A stretch of DNA of 37,996 nucleotides, taken from NCBI GenBank assembly GCA_945877655.1, contig CAMCSH010000003.1:1-37996 (forward strand). The letters run 5' to 3'. The position numbers and the translations under genes were made by a program. A model generated the notes under the pieces. The model searched no databases. It had not been told where the DNA came from and saw only the letters and a list, made by a program, of their open reading frames with translations. The stretch is from Lentisphaera araneosa HTCC2155. Lineage in GTDB: Bacteria > Verrucomicrobiota > Lentisphaeria > Lentisphaerales > Lentisphaeraceae. The first letter of the stretch is position 1; every line of letters begins with the position of its first letter. Below are positions 9,614 to 18,772 of this stretch, one piece after another.

Positions 9614-12367
9614 TCAGTCTTTGAGGGCGGCCTGGGCGGCGGCGAGGCGCGCGACCGGGACGCGGTAGGGGGAGCAGGAGACGTAGTTGAGGCCGATGCG
9701 GTGGCAGAACTCGACCGAGCTGGGCTCGCCGCCGTGTTCGCCGCAGAGGCCGATCTTGAGCTTGGGCTTGCACGCGCGGCCGCGCTCGACGGCGATCTTC
9801 ATCAGCTCACCGACGCCTTCCTGGTCGAGGACCTGGAAGGGGTCATTGGGGTAGACTTCGAAGGCCTTGGTGGCGTTGGCGTAGGGGTTCTTGACACCCT
9901 CGACGTAGGGAGGCAGGAACTTGCCGGCGTCGTCGCGCGAGATGCCGAAGGTGGTCTGGGTCAGGTCGTTGGTACCGAAGGAGAAGAACTCGGCGTGCTC
10001 GGCGATCTGCTTGGCGCGGAGGGCGGCACGGGGGAGTTCGATCATGGTGCCGACGGTGTACTCGATCTTGGCGCCCTTGGCGGCGAAGACCTCTTGGGCG
10101 GTCTTGTCGATCAGGACTTTCTGGTGTTCGAGTTCGCGCTCGTTCATGACGATGGGGACCATGATTTCGGGCTTGACGGCGGTGCCTTCAGCCTGGACGG
10201 CGAGGGCCGACTCGAGGATGGCGCGGACCTGCATGGCGGTGATGTCGGAGTTGACGACGCCGAGACGGCAGCCGCGGAAGCCGAGCATGGGGTTGTGCTC
10301 ATGCATGCCGTCGAGAGCGTGCTTGATCTCTTCGGTGGTGACGCCGAGGGCCTTGACCAGGACTTGGATTTCTTCGTCGGTGTGGGGCATGAATTCGTGC
10401 AGGGGCGGGTCGAGGAGGCGGATGGTGGCGGGCAGGCCTTTGAGGGCCTGGAAGATGCCTTTGAAGTCCTTGGCGAGGAAGTTCTTGATTTCCTCGAGGG
10501 CCTTCTTCTTGACATCTTCGACGGAGCTGAGGACGAGCTTGCGCAGGGGCAGCAGGCGCTCGGTGCCGTTGATCATGTGCTCGATACGGGTCAGGCCGAT
10601 GCCGACGGCGCCGAAGTCGATGGCGATCTGGACGTCGCGGGGGGAGTCGGCGTTGGTGCGGACTTCGAGTTTCTTGATCTCGTCAGCCCAGCCCATGACC
10701 TTCTTGAAGTTCGAATAGACTTTCGAATCTTCGGCCTTGAGGGAGCGGTCGACGATGACCTGGTTGACTTCGGAGGGGGAGGTCTTGATGCTGGAGAAGA
10801 AGACTTCGCCGGTGGAGCCGTCGATCGAGATCGGGTCGCCTTCCTTGATCATCTTGTCGCCGCAGTAGAGGACGCCTTCGGCTTCGTTGATGCGGAGGGT
10901 GCCGAGGCCGCAGACGCAGGGCTTGCCGAACTGGCGAGCGACGACGGCGGCGTGCGAGGTGGCACCGCCGCGGGCGGTGAGGACGCCTTCCGCGGCCATC
11001 ATGCCGGGGAAGTCTTCGGGCGAGGTATCGGCACGGACGAGGACGCAGCGCAGCTTGTTGGCTTTGTACTCGAGGGCTTTGTGCGAGGAGAGGACGAGGG
11101 CGCCAGTGGCGGCGCCGGGGCCGGCGTTGAGGCCTTTGCCGACGAGGCTGGCCTTGGCGGCCTTCTTGTCAGCGAGGTTGAAGATGGGCGACAGGAGCTG
11201 GACGAGCGAGTCGGGCTTGATGCGCGAGACGGCGACTTTTTTGTCGATCAGGCCTTCTTCGACCATGTCGACGGCGATGGCGACTTCAGCGAAGCCGGTG
11301 CGCTTGCCGTTGCGGGTCTGGAGGATGAAGAGCTTGCCTTCGTCGATGGTGAACTCGATGTCCTGCATGTCTTTGTAGTGACGCTCGAGCTTATTGAAGA
11401 CGGCGGTCAGCTCTTTGTAGGCGCTGGGCATGACTTCTTCGAGCGACTGGCCGGCGAAGCCTTTTTCGGCGGCGGCTTCTTTGCGGATGCCGATGGGGGT
11501 GCGGACGCCGGCGACGACGTCTTCGCCTTGGGCGTTGACGAGGTATTCGCCGTAGTAGAGGTTTTCACCGCTGGAGGGGTCGCGGGTGAAGGCGACGCCG
11601 GTGGCGGAGGTGTTGCCTTTGTTGCCGAAGACCATGGCCTGGACGTTGACGGCGGTGCCCCAAGCGTCGGGGATGGATTCCATCTTGCGGTAGAGGATGG
11701 CGCGCTCGGTGTTCCACGAGTTGAAGACGGCGGCGATGGAGGCGTAGAGCTGTTCGCGCGGGTTCTGGGGGAAGTCTTCGCCGAGGGCGGCCTTGTAGAC
11801 CTGTTTGTACTTGGCGCAGAGTTCTTTCAGCTGCTCAGCGGTGAGGTCGGTGTCGAGCTCGACGCCGGCGGCTTCTTTGGCGGCGGTGAGCTGGTGCTCG
11901 AACTTCTCGCCGTGGACGCCTTTGACGACGTCACCGAACATCTCGATGAAGCGGCGGTAGGAGTCATAGGCCATGCGCTCGTTGTTGGTCTTGCGGGCGA
12001 GACCTTCGACGGCTTTGTCGGTGAGACCGAGGTTGAGGATGGTGTTCATCATGCCGGGCATGGAGACGCGGGCGCCAGAGCGGACCGAGACGAGGAGAGG
12101 GTTGGATTCGTCGCCGAATTTGAGGCCGAGTTCTTTTTCGATCTTGGCGACGGCTTCGTCGATCTGACTGGAGAGCCAAGCGGGGATTTTCTTGCCTTCA
12201 TCGTAGTAGACCTGGCAGATGTCGGCGCAGATGGTGAAGCCGGGGGGGACGGGGATGCCGATGGCGGTCATTTCGGCGAGGTTGGCACCTTTGCCGCCGA
12301 GTTCGTTCTTCATTTTGCCGCTGCCTTCGGTGCCGAGTTGGCCGAAGTAATAGACTTTCTTGGACAT
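9614..12367 (-). CDS. ppdK: Pyruvate, phosphate dikinase
   Basis: 917 aa; GGKGANLAEMTAIGIPVPPGFTI, GGATSHAAVVARQFGKPCVCG, FGTNDLTQTTFGISRDDAG, IGLCGEHGG. Confidence 0.97.
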   Translation of the reverse strand: MSKKVYYFGQLGTEGSGKMKNELGGKGANLAEMTAIGIPVPPGFTICADICQVYYDEGKKIPAWLSSQIDEAVAKIEKELGLKFGDESNPLLVSVRSGARVSMPGMMNTILNLGLTDKAVEGLARKTNNERMAYDSYRRFIEMFGDVVKGVHGEKFEHQLTAAKEAAGVELDTDLTAEQLKELCAKYKQVYKAALGEDFPQNPREQLYASIAAVFNSWNTERAILYRKMESIPDAWGTAVNVQAMVFGNKGNTSATGVAFTRDPSSGENLYYGEYLVNAQGEDVVAGVRTPIGIRKEAAAEKGFAGQSLEEVMPSAYKELTAVFNKLERHYKDMQDIEFTIDEGKLFILQTRNGKRTGFAEVAIAVDMVEEGLIDKKVAVSRIKPDSLVQLLSPIFNLADKKAAKASLVGKGLNAGPGAATGALVLSSHKALEYKANKLRCVLVRADTSPEDFPGMMAAEGVLTARGGATSHAAVVARQFGKPCVCGLGTLRINEAEGVLYCGDKMIKEGDPISIDGSTGEVFFSSIKTSPSEVNQVIVDRSLKAEDSKVYSNFKKVMGWADEIKKLEVRTNADSPRDVQIAIDFGAVGIGLTRIEHMINGTERLLPLRKLVLSSVEDVKKKALEEIKNFLAKDFKGIFQALKGLPATIRLLDPPLHEFMPHTDEEIQVLVKALGVTTEEIKHALDGMHEHNPMLGFRGCRLGVVNSDITAMQVRAILESALAVQAEGTAVKPEIMVPIVMNERELEHQKVLIDKTAQEVFAAKGAKIEYTVGTMIELPRAALRAKQIAEHAEFFSFGTNDLTQTTFGISRDDAGKFLPPYVEGVKNPYANATKAFEVYPNDPFQVLDQEGVGELMKIAVERGRACKPKLKIGLCGEHGGEPSSVEFCHRIGLNYVSCSPYRVPVARLAAAQAALKD

Positions 12368-12441
12368 CGTCTTTCCTGGGTTCTTGGTTGCGTGGGTTCA
12401 AGTGTCATTCCGCCGAGATAGGGGGCGAAAAATCGCCCGCT

Positions 12442-12469
12442 AAGATATCCTGCCGTGGCAGGGGCTCAA
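12442..12469 (-). promoter_or_regulatory. Putative ppdK promoter (TTGAGC-16-TATCTT) with palindromic spacer
   Basis: Reverse strand TTGAGC (12469-12464), 16-bp spacer, TATCTT (12447-12442); spacer contains CCTGCCGTGGCAGG (6-bp arms, 2-bp centre). Confidence 0.5.
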
Positions 12470-12513
12470 GGGCTAGTGCCTGCAAGAGTGTAATAATGCT
12501 CCAGCTTCCATGG

Positions 12514-13044
12514 TTACTGGGGTAGATCGCAGCTGGTAGCGGATCCTGGCTGAGCCGGCAGGTCGGCCGGGGCGTTGGCGACCCGGAGGTCGAGGCCTTT
12601 GAGAAAGATCTCGCTAAGCAGCTGTCGCGAGATCAGTGCCTGCCCCTTCCACAAGGCGAGGCCTCCGAGGAGCTCGCCGCCGAGCTGTTCATGGAAGACG
12701 AAGACGACGCGCCATTTGTCGAATTCGCCTTGCAGACTGAAGTGGATCTGTTCGTAAAAAACCTGCGAACCGGCGGCGAAGGTGAGGAGGATGTAGCGGG
12801 TATGATTGGGCCACACTTCGCTGATCAGCTGGATGTTGTCGTCAGCGAAAGCACTGGGATAACAACGGCGGATCACCGAGTGGATGCGCGAAGTGAAGCG
12901 GGCGTCTTCTTCGAGATAGCGTCGCTGGTCGCCTTCCCCGAGGAAGCCTGCAAAGGCCAGTGAACTGGCCTGCAACCAAGCCTCGAAGCTGACAAAGTCG
13001 TCAACCACATAGAGGTCCTGAAGGAGGGCTTCGCGGGCGCTCAT
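12514..13044 (-). CDS. Hypothetical protein downstream of dapD
   Basis: MSAREALLQDLYVVDDFVSFEAWLQASSLAFAGFLG..., 176 aa, starts 4 bp after the dapD stop; the longer ORF to 13413 is an out-of-frame overlap with dapD. Confidence 0.75.
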   Translation of the reverse strand: MSAREALLQDLYVVDDFVSFEAWLQASSLAFAGFLGEGDQRRYLEEDARFTSRIHSVIRRCYPSAFADDNIQLISEVWPNHTRYILLTFAAGSQVFYEQIHFSLQGEFDKWRVVFVFHEQLGGELLGGLALWKGQALISRQLLSEIFLKGLDLRVANAPADLPAQPGSATSCDLPQ

Positions 13045-13048
13045 GGGG

Positions 13049-14071
13049 TCAACCGTTTTTGTGAAGAAGGGGATTGAGCTCCACCGTCTTCGGGTTGGGT
13101 TTGGCGACCAGTTGTCCGGTGGTGCTGTCGGTGTAGAAGAGCAGCTTGTCGCGGCCGGAGAGTTCGAGGCCCTTGAAGAGGTTTTTGCCGGCCGGGACGT
13201 TGTGGCCCTGGAGGTCGACGGGGTAACCGGCGGCATCAAGGAGGGCGATCTTGGCGCCGGCGGTGACGTAGGTGCCGGCGGCAACGGTGCAGCCGAAGCC
13301 GAGGGAGATGCCGATGCCTGAGTTGGCGCCGAGAAGGCATTTCGAGCCGATGGAGATGACCTGTTTGCCGCCGCCGGAGAGGGTGCCCATGATCGAGGCG
13401 CCGCCGCCGACATCGGAGTCCTTGGCGACGAAGACGCCGGCGCTGACCCGGCCTTCGATCATAGCGTTGCCTTCGGTGCCGGCGTTGAAGTTGACGAAGC
13501 CTGCCTGCATGATGGTGGTGCCTTCGCCGAGGTAGGCGCCAAGGCGCACTTGGGCGCCGGAGGCGATGCGGACGCCGGAAGGCAGGAAGTAATTGACCAG
13601 GTAGGGGAATTTGTCGACGTGGGTGATGTTGAGTGACTCGCCGCTGAGGATCATCTCGAGGCGAAGGTTTTCGACTTCATCGGGCAGCACCGGGCCGACA
13701 TTGCTCCAAGCGAGATTGGGAAGCTTGGGGAAGATGCCGGCGAGGGGAATGCCATGCGGTTTGATCAGACGGCGGGAGAGGAGCTGCAGGCGCAGGTAGG
13801 CGTCTTCGGTGCAGGTGACCTCCGCGGAGGTGATCGAGAGGGTGGCGCGGACCCAGCTGCGCTGGCTGTAAGAGGCGGGGGTGTTCGCACTGGGCACGGC
13901 GACCCCGAGAGCGGCGGCGACCTGCGACTCGGAAAGATCTTCAAGAGCGAAGCCGCTGGCCGACAAGGAGGCTTCGGTCAGTTCCTCGACCTTGACATAG
14001 TTGACATCAAGCGTCTGACCTTTACGGCTGCGGCGCAGACCGATGGCGGAGAAGAAACGGGTGCTGCTCAT
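13049..14071 (-). CDS. dapD: 2,3,4,5-tetrahydropyridine-2,6-dicarboxylate N-succinyltransferase
   Basis: 340 aa; left-handed beta-helix hexapeptides GAQVRLGAYLGEGTTIMQAGFVNFNAGTEGNAMIEGRVSAGVFVAKDSDVGGGASIMGTLSGGGKQVISIGSKCLLGANSGIGISLG. Confidence 0.93.
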   Translation of the reverse strand: MSSTRFFSAIGLRRSRKGQTLDVNYVKVEELTEASLSASGFALEDLSESQVAAALGVAVPSANTPASYSQRSWVRATLSITSAEVTCTEDAYLRLQLLSRRLIKPHGIPLAGIFPKLPNLAWSNVGPVLPDEVENLRLEMILSGESLNITHVDKFPYLVNYFLPSGVRIASGAQVRLGAYLGEGTTIMQAGFVNFNAGTEGNAMIEGRVSAGVFVAKDSDVGGGASIMGTLSGGGKQVISIGSKCLLGANSGIGISLGFGCTVAAGTYVTAGAKIALLDAAGYPVDLQGHNVPAGKNLFKGLELSGRDKLLFYTDSTTGQLVAKPNPKTVELNPLLHKNG

Positions 14072-14161
14072 GATTTCCTCGTGTAGGGATGGGTTTGGGG
14101 CTGCCGAATATAATCCCGGATTGGGCGAAACCCCAGACCGGAATCGATTGACTGTGGCTGC

Positions 14162-14194
14162 TAAAAAATCAAGGCCGCCCCGAGAGGCGGCCTT
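14162..14194 (-). terminator. Intrinsic terminator of the acidic-protein gene
   Basis: AAGGCCGCC-CCGAGA-GGCGGCCTT; reverse strand continues GATTTTTTAG. Confidence 0.85.
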
Positions 14195-14200
14195 GAGGGC

Positions 14201-14833
14201 TTATTTTTTCTTGGCCGGAGCTTTGGCAGGAGTCTTTGCCGGGGCTTTGGCGGAGGACTTCTTGGCCGGAGCGTCGTCTTCATCGTCATCGAGCTCGATG
14301 TCCTCGTCGAGGTCGATGTCGTCGTCTTCAAGAGCCGCGCCGGGCTTTTTGATGTCTTCTTCGAGGTCGTCCTCGAGATCATCACCGAAGACTTCCTCGT
14401 CGTCCGCGACTTCCTCGTCGTCGTCTTTGCCGGCGCCACCGAGGACGGTGAGAAGGCGCTCTTCGGCGGCTTCTTCGTCGACGAAGTCTTCTTCGATTTC
14501 TTCTTCCTCGATTTCTTCTTCCTCTTCCTCGTCCTCTTCCTCTTCGATGACTTCGTCTTCGACGTCATCGGCATCGGCGGACTTGGCGGATTTTTTGCCT
14601 TCCTTGAGGTATTCGGACTTGCCGTCGGTCATGTACAGGTGTTCATGGATGTTCTGGCCGTCGATGTCGAGCCATTCATCCCATTCGCCTTCGAGCTTCT
14701 CTTCGAAACCGGAATTGCTTTCATCGAAGCTCGAATTCTTCTTGACGAACTTGATCGCCTGGGCGATGGTCGCGAAATATTCGTACTTGGGCTTCTCGGA
14801 AGGACCGAACCAGACTCTGAACTTCTTTTCCAC
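14201..14833 (-). CDS. Acidic low-complexity protein with Lys/Ala/Pro-rich C-terminal tail
   Basis: GTG start after AGAGG; VEKKFRVWFGPSEKPKYEYFATIAQAIKFVKK..., a long D/E-rich block, ending KKSSAKAPAKTPAKAPAKKK. Confidence 0.8.
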   Translation of the reverse strand: MEKKFRVWFGPSEKPKYEYFATIAQAIKFVKKNSSFDESNSGFEEKLEGEWDEWLDIDGQNIHEHLYMTDGKSEYLKEGKKSAKSADADDVEDEVIEEEEDEEEEEEIEEEEIEEDFVDEEAAEERLLTVLGGAGKDDDEEVADDEEVFGDDLEDDLEEDIKKPGAALEDDDIDLDEDIELDDDEDDAPAKKSSAKAPAKTPAKAPAKKK

Positions 14834-14960
14834 TTTGGACCTCTTGTTCTCTAACCTTGGCGATGTTGCACCGCGCTCAATACAGCGGTGCCGCCAAAAG
14901 GCAAACGCCGACAGTGAAGACTTGGCCATTTTTTATGATGATGGGGCCTCTTCGTCATCA

Positions 14961-14996
14961 AAAACACCAGCCCGGTCCGCCAAGGACCGGGCTGGC
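14961..14996 (-). terminator. Intrinsic terminator downstream of rimO
   Basis: CCAGCCCGGTCC-GCCAA-GGACCGGGCTGG; reverse strand continues TGTTTTTG. Confidence 0.85.
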
Positions 14997-15015
14997 TCAG
15001 ATTCAAGCGAAGAGA

Positions 15016-16383
15016 TCAATCGGCGACAACACCCTTCAAATCGTGGGCGTCGGCAGAGAGGATTTTCACCGAAACGAAGATCTTGTCGCCGATGGCCTCG
15101 GACCATGGGAAGTGGATCATGTTGTCGACGTCGGGGGCATCGCCGCCGCTGCGGCCGGTGCAGGAGCGGACGCCGTCGTCATCTTCGAGGACTTCGTCGA
15201 TGATGACGCGCAGGGTCTGACCGACCAGAGCCTGGTTCTTCTCCTTCGAGATCTCCTGCTGGGCCAGCATGAGGGAGCTTTCGCGCTCCTTGGCGACGGC
15301 GTTCGGGACATCGTTTTCCATGCCGAAGGCGTGGGTGTTCTTCTCGTGCGAGTAGGTGAAGACGCCGACACGGTCGAAGCGTTCGTGGCGGATGAATTCC
15401 TGCAGGGCGGCGAAGTCCTCTTCCTTTTCGCCCGGGTGACCGACGAGGAGGGTGGTGCGCATGGTGACGCCGGGGATGCGGTCGCGGAACTTGGCGAGAA
15501 GCTTGGTGGTGCGGTCCGGGGTGATGCCGCGGCGCATCGCCGTGAGCATGTTCGCCGAGGCGTGCTGGAGCGGCATGTCGATGTATTTGAGGACATGTTT
15601 GGCTTCGGCGAAGGTCTGGATGAGTTCATCGGTGACGCTGGTCGGGTAGAGATAAAGGACGCGGATCCAGTATTCGCCGGCGGGGGCTTTGAGATCATCA
15701 AGGGCGCGCAGGAGCATGCTGAGGCTGGTGCCGTCGCCGAAGTCGGAGCCGTAGTCGGTGGCGTTCTGCGACACCAGGATGAGTTCATGGACGCCGCGGT
15801 TGAGGAGGGCCTGGCATTCTTTCACCAGCGACTGCACGGCGCGTGAGCGGAGCTTGCCGCGGAAGGTCGGGATGGCGCAGAAGGAGCACTTGTGGTTGCA
15901 GCCTTCCGAGATCTTGACGTAGGCGTAGTGGGCGGGGGTGACGAGGAGGCGAGGGGTGTTCTCGTCGTAGAGGTAGACGGGAAGATCCTCTTTGACGAAG
16001 GTGTGGACCGAGTCGAGCTTGCGAAGCATGTTTTGCACCATGGTGCCGATGCTGGCGATCTCATCGAGGCCGAGCATCAGGTCGATGCCGCTATGGGCCT
16101 TCTGGGTCTCTTCCGGCTCTCGTTGCGCCAGGCAGCCGGCGACGACGACCTTGCGGCTGCGGCGTTTCTTCTTCCATTTCAGGGCTTTGGCGATGGTCTC
16201 GTTGGACTCGTCGCGGGCCGGGCCAATGAAGGAGCAGGTGTTGATCACGTAGATATCGGCATCACTTTCGTCGCCGGTGATTTCCAAGCCGGATTTGGCC
16301 AAGGAGCCGAGCATGACTTCAGTGTCAACGAGGTTCTTGGAGCAGCCGAGGCTGGAGACGCAGATTTTGGCGGAACGGGGCAT
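15016..16383 (-). CDS. rimO: Ribosomal protein S12 methylthiotransferase RimO
   Basis: MPRSAKICVSSLGCSKNLVDTEVMLG, YVINTCSFIGPARDESNETI, radical-SAM CNHKCSFCAIPTFRGKLRSR, C-terminal TRAM-like region. Confidence 0.96.
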   Translation of the reverse strand: MPRSAKICVSSLGCSKNLVDTEVMLGSLAKSGLEITGDESDADIYVINTCSFIGPARDESNETIAKALKWKKKRRSRKVVVAGCLAQREPEETQKAHSGIDLMLGLDEIASIGTMVQNMLRKLDSVHTFVKEDLPVYLYDENTPRLLVTPAHYAYVKISEGCNHKCSFCAIPTFRGKLRSRAVQSLVKECQALLNRGVHELILVSQNATDYGSDFGDGTSLSMLLRALDDLKAPAGEYWIRVLYLYPTSVTDELIQTFAEAKHVLKYIDMPLQHASANMLTAMRRGITPDRTTKLLAKFRDRIPGVTMRTTLLVGHPGEKEEDFAALQEFIRHERFDRVGVFTYSHEKNTHAFGMENDVPNAVAKERESSLMLAQQEISKEKNQALVGQTLRVIIDEVLEDDDGVRSCTGRSGGDAPDVDNMIHFPWSEAIGDKIFVSVKILSADAHDLKGVVAD

Positions 16384-16795
16384 GATGATGGGGGTCCTGG
16401 TTTTTGAAGGCGTCAAATAAACGCAAGCGAGAAGAATTTTCAAGGCTGACGGAGTTTTTAACCGGGTGTGAAATCGGCGCGGGCGTCATTTGCCAGCAAA
16501 AGCTTGCAGCCGACCAGCTCCTGATGCTAGGTTGCAAGTGAAGCATTCAGGAGAATGAGACAATGACTTTGAATTTTCTGTTCAGTTTCGTTCCCGCCGA
16601 GCTTCATCCTACCTTGGGTTTGGCCGCTGCCGCGGGGACGGCAGGAATGAAAACCTTCTTCTCTCGACACCTTAACCAGTTCGCTTGGTGCTTAGCCTGG
16701 CTGGAGCACAACCACTGGGGCGGTCGATATTCGTCATTCCGGGCCCTCTTTCGCCGTTGTTTTCCCAAGCCTGGAACCCTGCCGGTAAAAGCGAA

Positions 16796-17194
16796 ATGAC
16801 CCTCTTCCTCACCATCCTCTGCGATCTCTACCTGCCCCTGCTGGTGGCGCTGTCGCTCTGGCCTTTGCGGCAGCCGCAAGCGTGGCCACGTCTGCGCTCG
16901 GGATTGCTGTTTCTGGCTTTGGGTTTTGCGCTGATGGCGATCGACCGGGTGCTTGGAATCTGGGCTTGTTGGGGCGGGGATTACAGCACGCATACGGCGG
17001 TGGCGGCGGCTTTGACGCTCCATCTTTGGGGCGTGGAGCTGAAGAGGCGCGGCCTGCTGATCGCCGGTCTCGGCCTTTATTTGAGCTTGATGAAAGTCCT
17101 CGGCTACCACACTTGGGCCGACATGTTCAGCACCCTGGCGGCTTTGGCGCCGGGCTTCTGGCTGATTCGGCGACACTGTGTGTCTTCTGGTTGA
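16796..17194 (+). CDS. Small membrane protein, possibly PAP2-like
   Basis: MTLFLTILCDLYLPLLVALSL...GGDYSTHTAVAAALTLHLW...GYHTWADMFSTLAALAPGFWLIRR; STHTA and H..AD resemble PAP2 motifs, but the protein is short. Confidence 0.5.
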   Translation: MTLFLTILCDLYLPLLVALSLWPLRQPQAWPRLRSGLLFLALGFALMAIDRVLGIWACWGGDYSTHTAVAAALTLHLWGVELKRRGLLIAGLGLYLSLMKVLGYHTWADMFSTLAALAPGFWLIRRHCVSSG

Positions 17195-17250
17195 ATCTTC
17201 TTCGACATCTCTTAGCTTGCCGGGTGTAAAACCCCTAGGAATCCCCTTTT

Positions 17251-17874
17251 ATGCTTTGTATCGTCGACTACGGCGCCGGTAATCTGTGCAGCGTCGAGCT
17301 TGCCTTCCGGCGCCTCGGCATTCCCTGCCAAGTCAGTGCCGATCCCGCCGACCTGGCGCGCGCCAGCCGCATCGTCTTCCCCGGCGTCGGTGCCGCCGGC
17401 AGCGCCATGCGCGAGCTGCTTTCCCGCAATCTCGCCGACGCCATCCGCCAGGCCGCGGCCGAGAAGCCCTTCCTCGGCATCTGCCTCGGCACTCAGATCA
17501 TCCTTGATTCCTCCGAAGAAGATGGCGGTGTCAATTGCCTCGGCATCGTGCCCGGCGCCTGCCCACGCTTCCGTTTCCCCGCTGAAGTGCGCGCCACCGT
17601 GCCGCACATGGGCTGGAATGCCGTGACTCGCCGTCGTGATCACGCCATCTTCACCGACATCCCGCAGGATGCCAACTTCTACTTCGTCCACTCGTATTTC
17701 CCGCAGCCGAAGCTCGCCAGCGATGTCCTCGCCGACACCGAACACGGCGGCCTCAGCTTCTGCTCGGCGATCAGCCGCGGCCAGCTCGTCGCGACCCAGT
17801 TCCACCCCGAGAAATCGGGCCGCTTCGGCCTGCAACTCTTGGCCAATTTCGCGCAATGGGACGGGAGGTCCTGA
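17251..17874 (+). CDS. hisH: Imidazole glycerol phosphate synthase subunit HisH
   Basis: IVDYGAGNLCSVELAF, FPGVGAAGSAM, FLGICLGTQI, HMGWN, ATQFHPEKSGRFG. Confidence 0.97.
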   Translation: MLCIVDYGAGNLCSVELAFRRLGIPCQVSADPADLARASRIVFPGVGAAGSAMRELLSRNLADAIRQAAAEKPFLGICLGTQIILDSSEEDGGVNCLGIVPGACPRFRFPAEVRATVPHMGWNAVTRRRDHAIFTDIPQDANFYFVHSYFPQPKLASDVLADTEHGGLSFCSAISRGQLVATQFHPEKSGRFGLQLLANFAQWDGRS

Positions 17875-17877
17875 ATC

Positions 17878-18654
17878 ATGCTTAACAAACGCGTCATCGT
17901 CTGCCTGGATGTCCGCAACGGCAAGGTCACCAAAGGGATCAAATTCGAAGGCAATGTCGACATCGGCGACCCGGTCGAAATGGGCCGAGCCTACGCCGAA
18001 TCGGGCGTCGACGAATTGGTTTTCTACGACATCACCGCTTCCGCCGAAGGCCGCCCGATCGATCTGGAAATGGTCCGTCGCGTCGCCGCCGAAGTCTTCA
18101 TTCCCTTCTCGGTTGGCGGTGGCATTCGCGACGAGAACGACATGCGTGCCGTGCTCCTTGCCGGGGCCGAAAAGGTGTCGGTCAACTCCCTCGCCGTGCG
18201 CAAGCCGCAAATCATCAGCGCCGGTGCCGAGATCTACGGACGCCAGTGCGTCGTGCTCGGCATGGATGTGCGCCGGACGCAAGATCCCGCCTTCCCCTCG
18301 GGCTTGCAAGTGGTGGTCAAGGGCGGTCGCGAGCCGACTTCGTTTGACGCCGTCGACTGGGCCCGCCGCGCCGAAGATCTCGGAGCCGGCGAGATCTGCG
18401 TCAACTCGATCGACGCCGACGGCACCAAGGAAGGTTACGACCTGCTTGCCACCCGCTTGATCGCCGACGCGGTGGAAATTCCGGTGATCGCCTCGGGCGG
18501 TGCCGGTACTCCCGCCCACCTCGCCGCCGTCCTCAAGCAGACCCGCGCCGAAGCGGCGCTGGTCGCCTCGATGGTTCACTATGGCACCTACAGTATCCCG
18601 CAGATCAAACAGGAATTGCAGCGTCACGGCGTCGCTGTGCGGATGGACTGGTGA
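17878..18654 (+). CDS. hisF: Imidazole glycerol phosphate synthase subunit HisF
   Basis: [72 protein letters not shown]. Confidence 0.97.
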   Translation: MLNKRVIVCLDVRNGKVTKGIKFEGNVDIGDPVEMGRAYAESGVDELVFYDITASAEGRPIDLEMVRRVAAEVFIPFSVGGGIRDENDMRAVLLAGAEKVSVNSLAVRKPQIISAGAEIYGRQCVVLGMDVRRTQDPAFPSGLQVVVKGGREPTSFDAVDWARRAEDLGAGEICVNSIDADGTKEGYDLLATRLIADAVEIPVIASGGAGTPAHLAAVLKQTRAEAALVASMVHYGTYSIPQIKQELQRHGVAVRMDW

Positions 18655-18665
18655 TTAGAAAAACC

Positions 18666-18706
18666 ACTGGGACACAACTGGGACACAACTGGGACACAAC
18701 TGGGAT
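18666..18706 (+). repeat. Short tandem repeat, 11-bp unit ACTGGGACACA x3.7
   Basis: ACTGGGACACA ACTGGGACACA ACTGGGACACA ACTGGGAT directly after the hisF stop. Confidence 0.95.
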
Positions 18707-18724
18707 AACTCTGATGCCATGAGT

Positions 18725-18759
18725 GAAGAAAAGCGGCGCCTTGCGGCGCCGCTTTCTTC
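18725..18759. terminator. Bidirectional terminator between hisF and lpoB-like gene
   Basis: GAAGAAAAGCGGCGCC-TTGC-GGCGCCGCTTTCTTC. Confidence 0.85.
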
Positions 18760-18772
18760 TGCTCGGATCCGA

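Noticed and set aside
9701-12421. 906-aa plus-strand ORF antisense to ppdK
   Set aside because: Gly/Asp/Glu/Val-biased translation typical of the opposite strand of a GC-rich gene; ppdK on the minus strand is complete and unmistakable.
14043-15203. 386-aa Ser-rich plus-strand ORF
   Set aside because: Poly-Ser arises from reading GAA/GAT/GAG codons of the acidic protein in antisense; it also crosses two terminators.
16563-16799. 78-aa plus-strand ORF MTLNFLFSFVPAEL...
   Set aside because: No recognisable domain and overlaps the start of the better-supported membrane protein; looks like non-coding or decayed DNA.
17212-18627. 471-aa minus-strand ORF over hisH-hisF
   Set aside because: Antisense shadow of two clear housekeeping genes.
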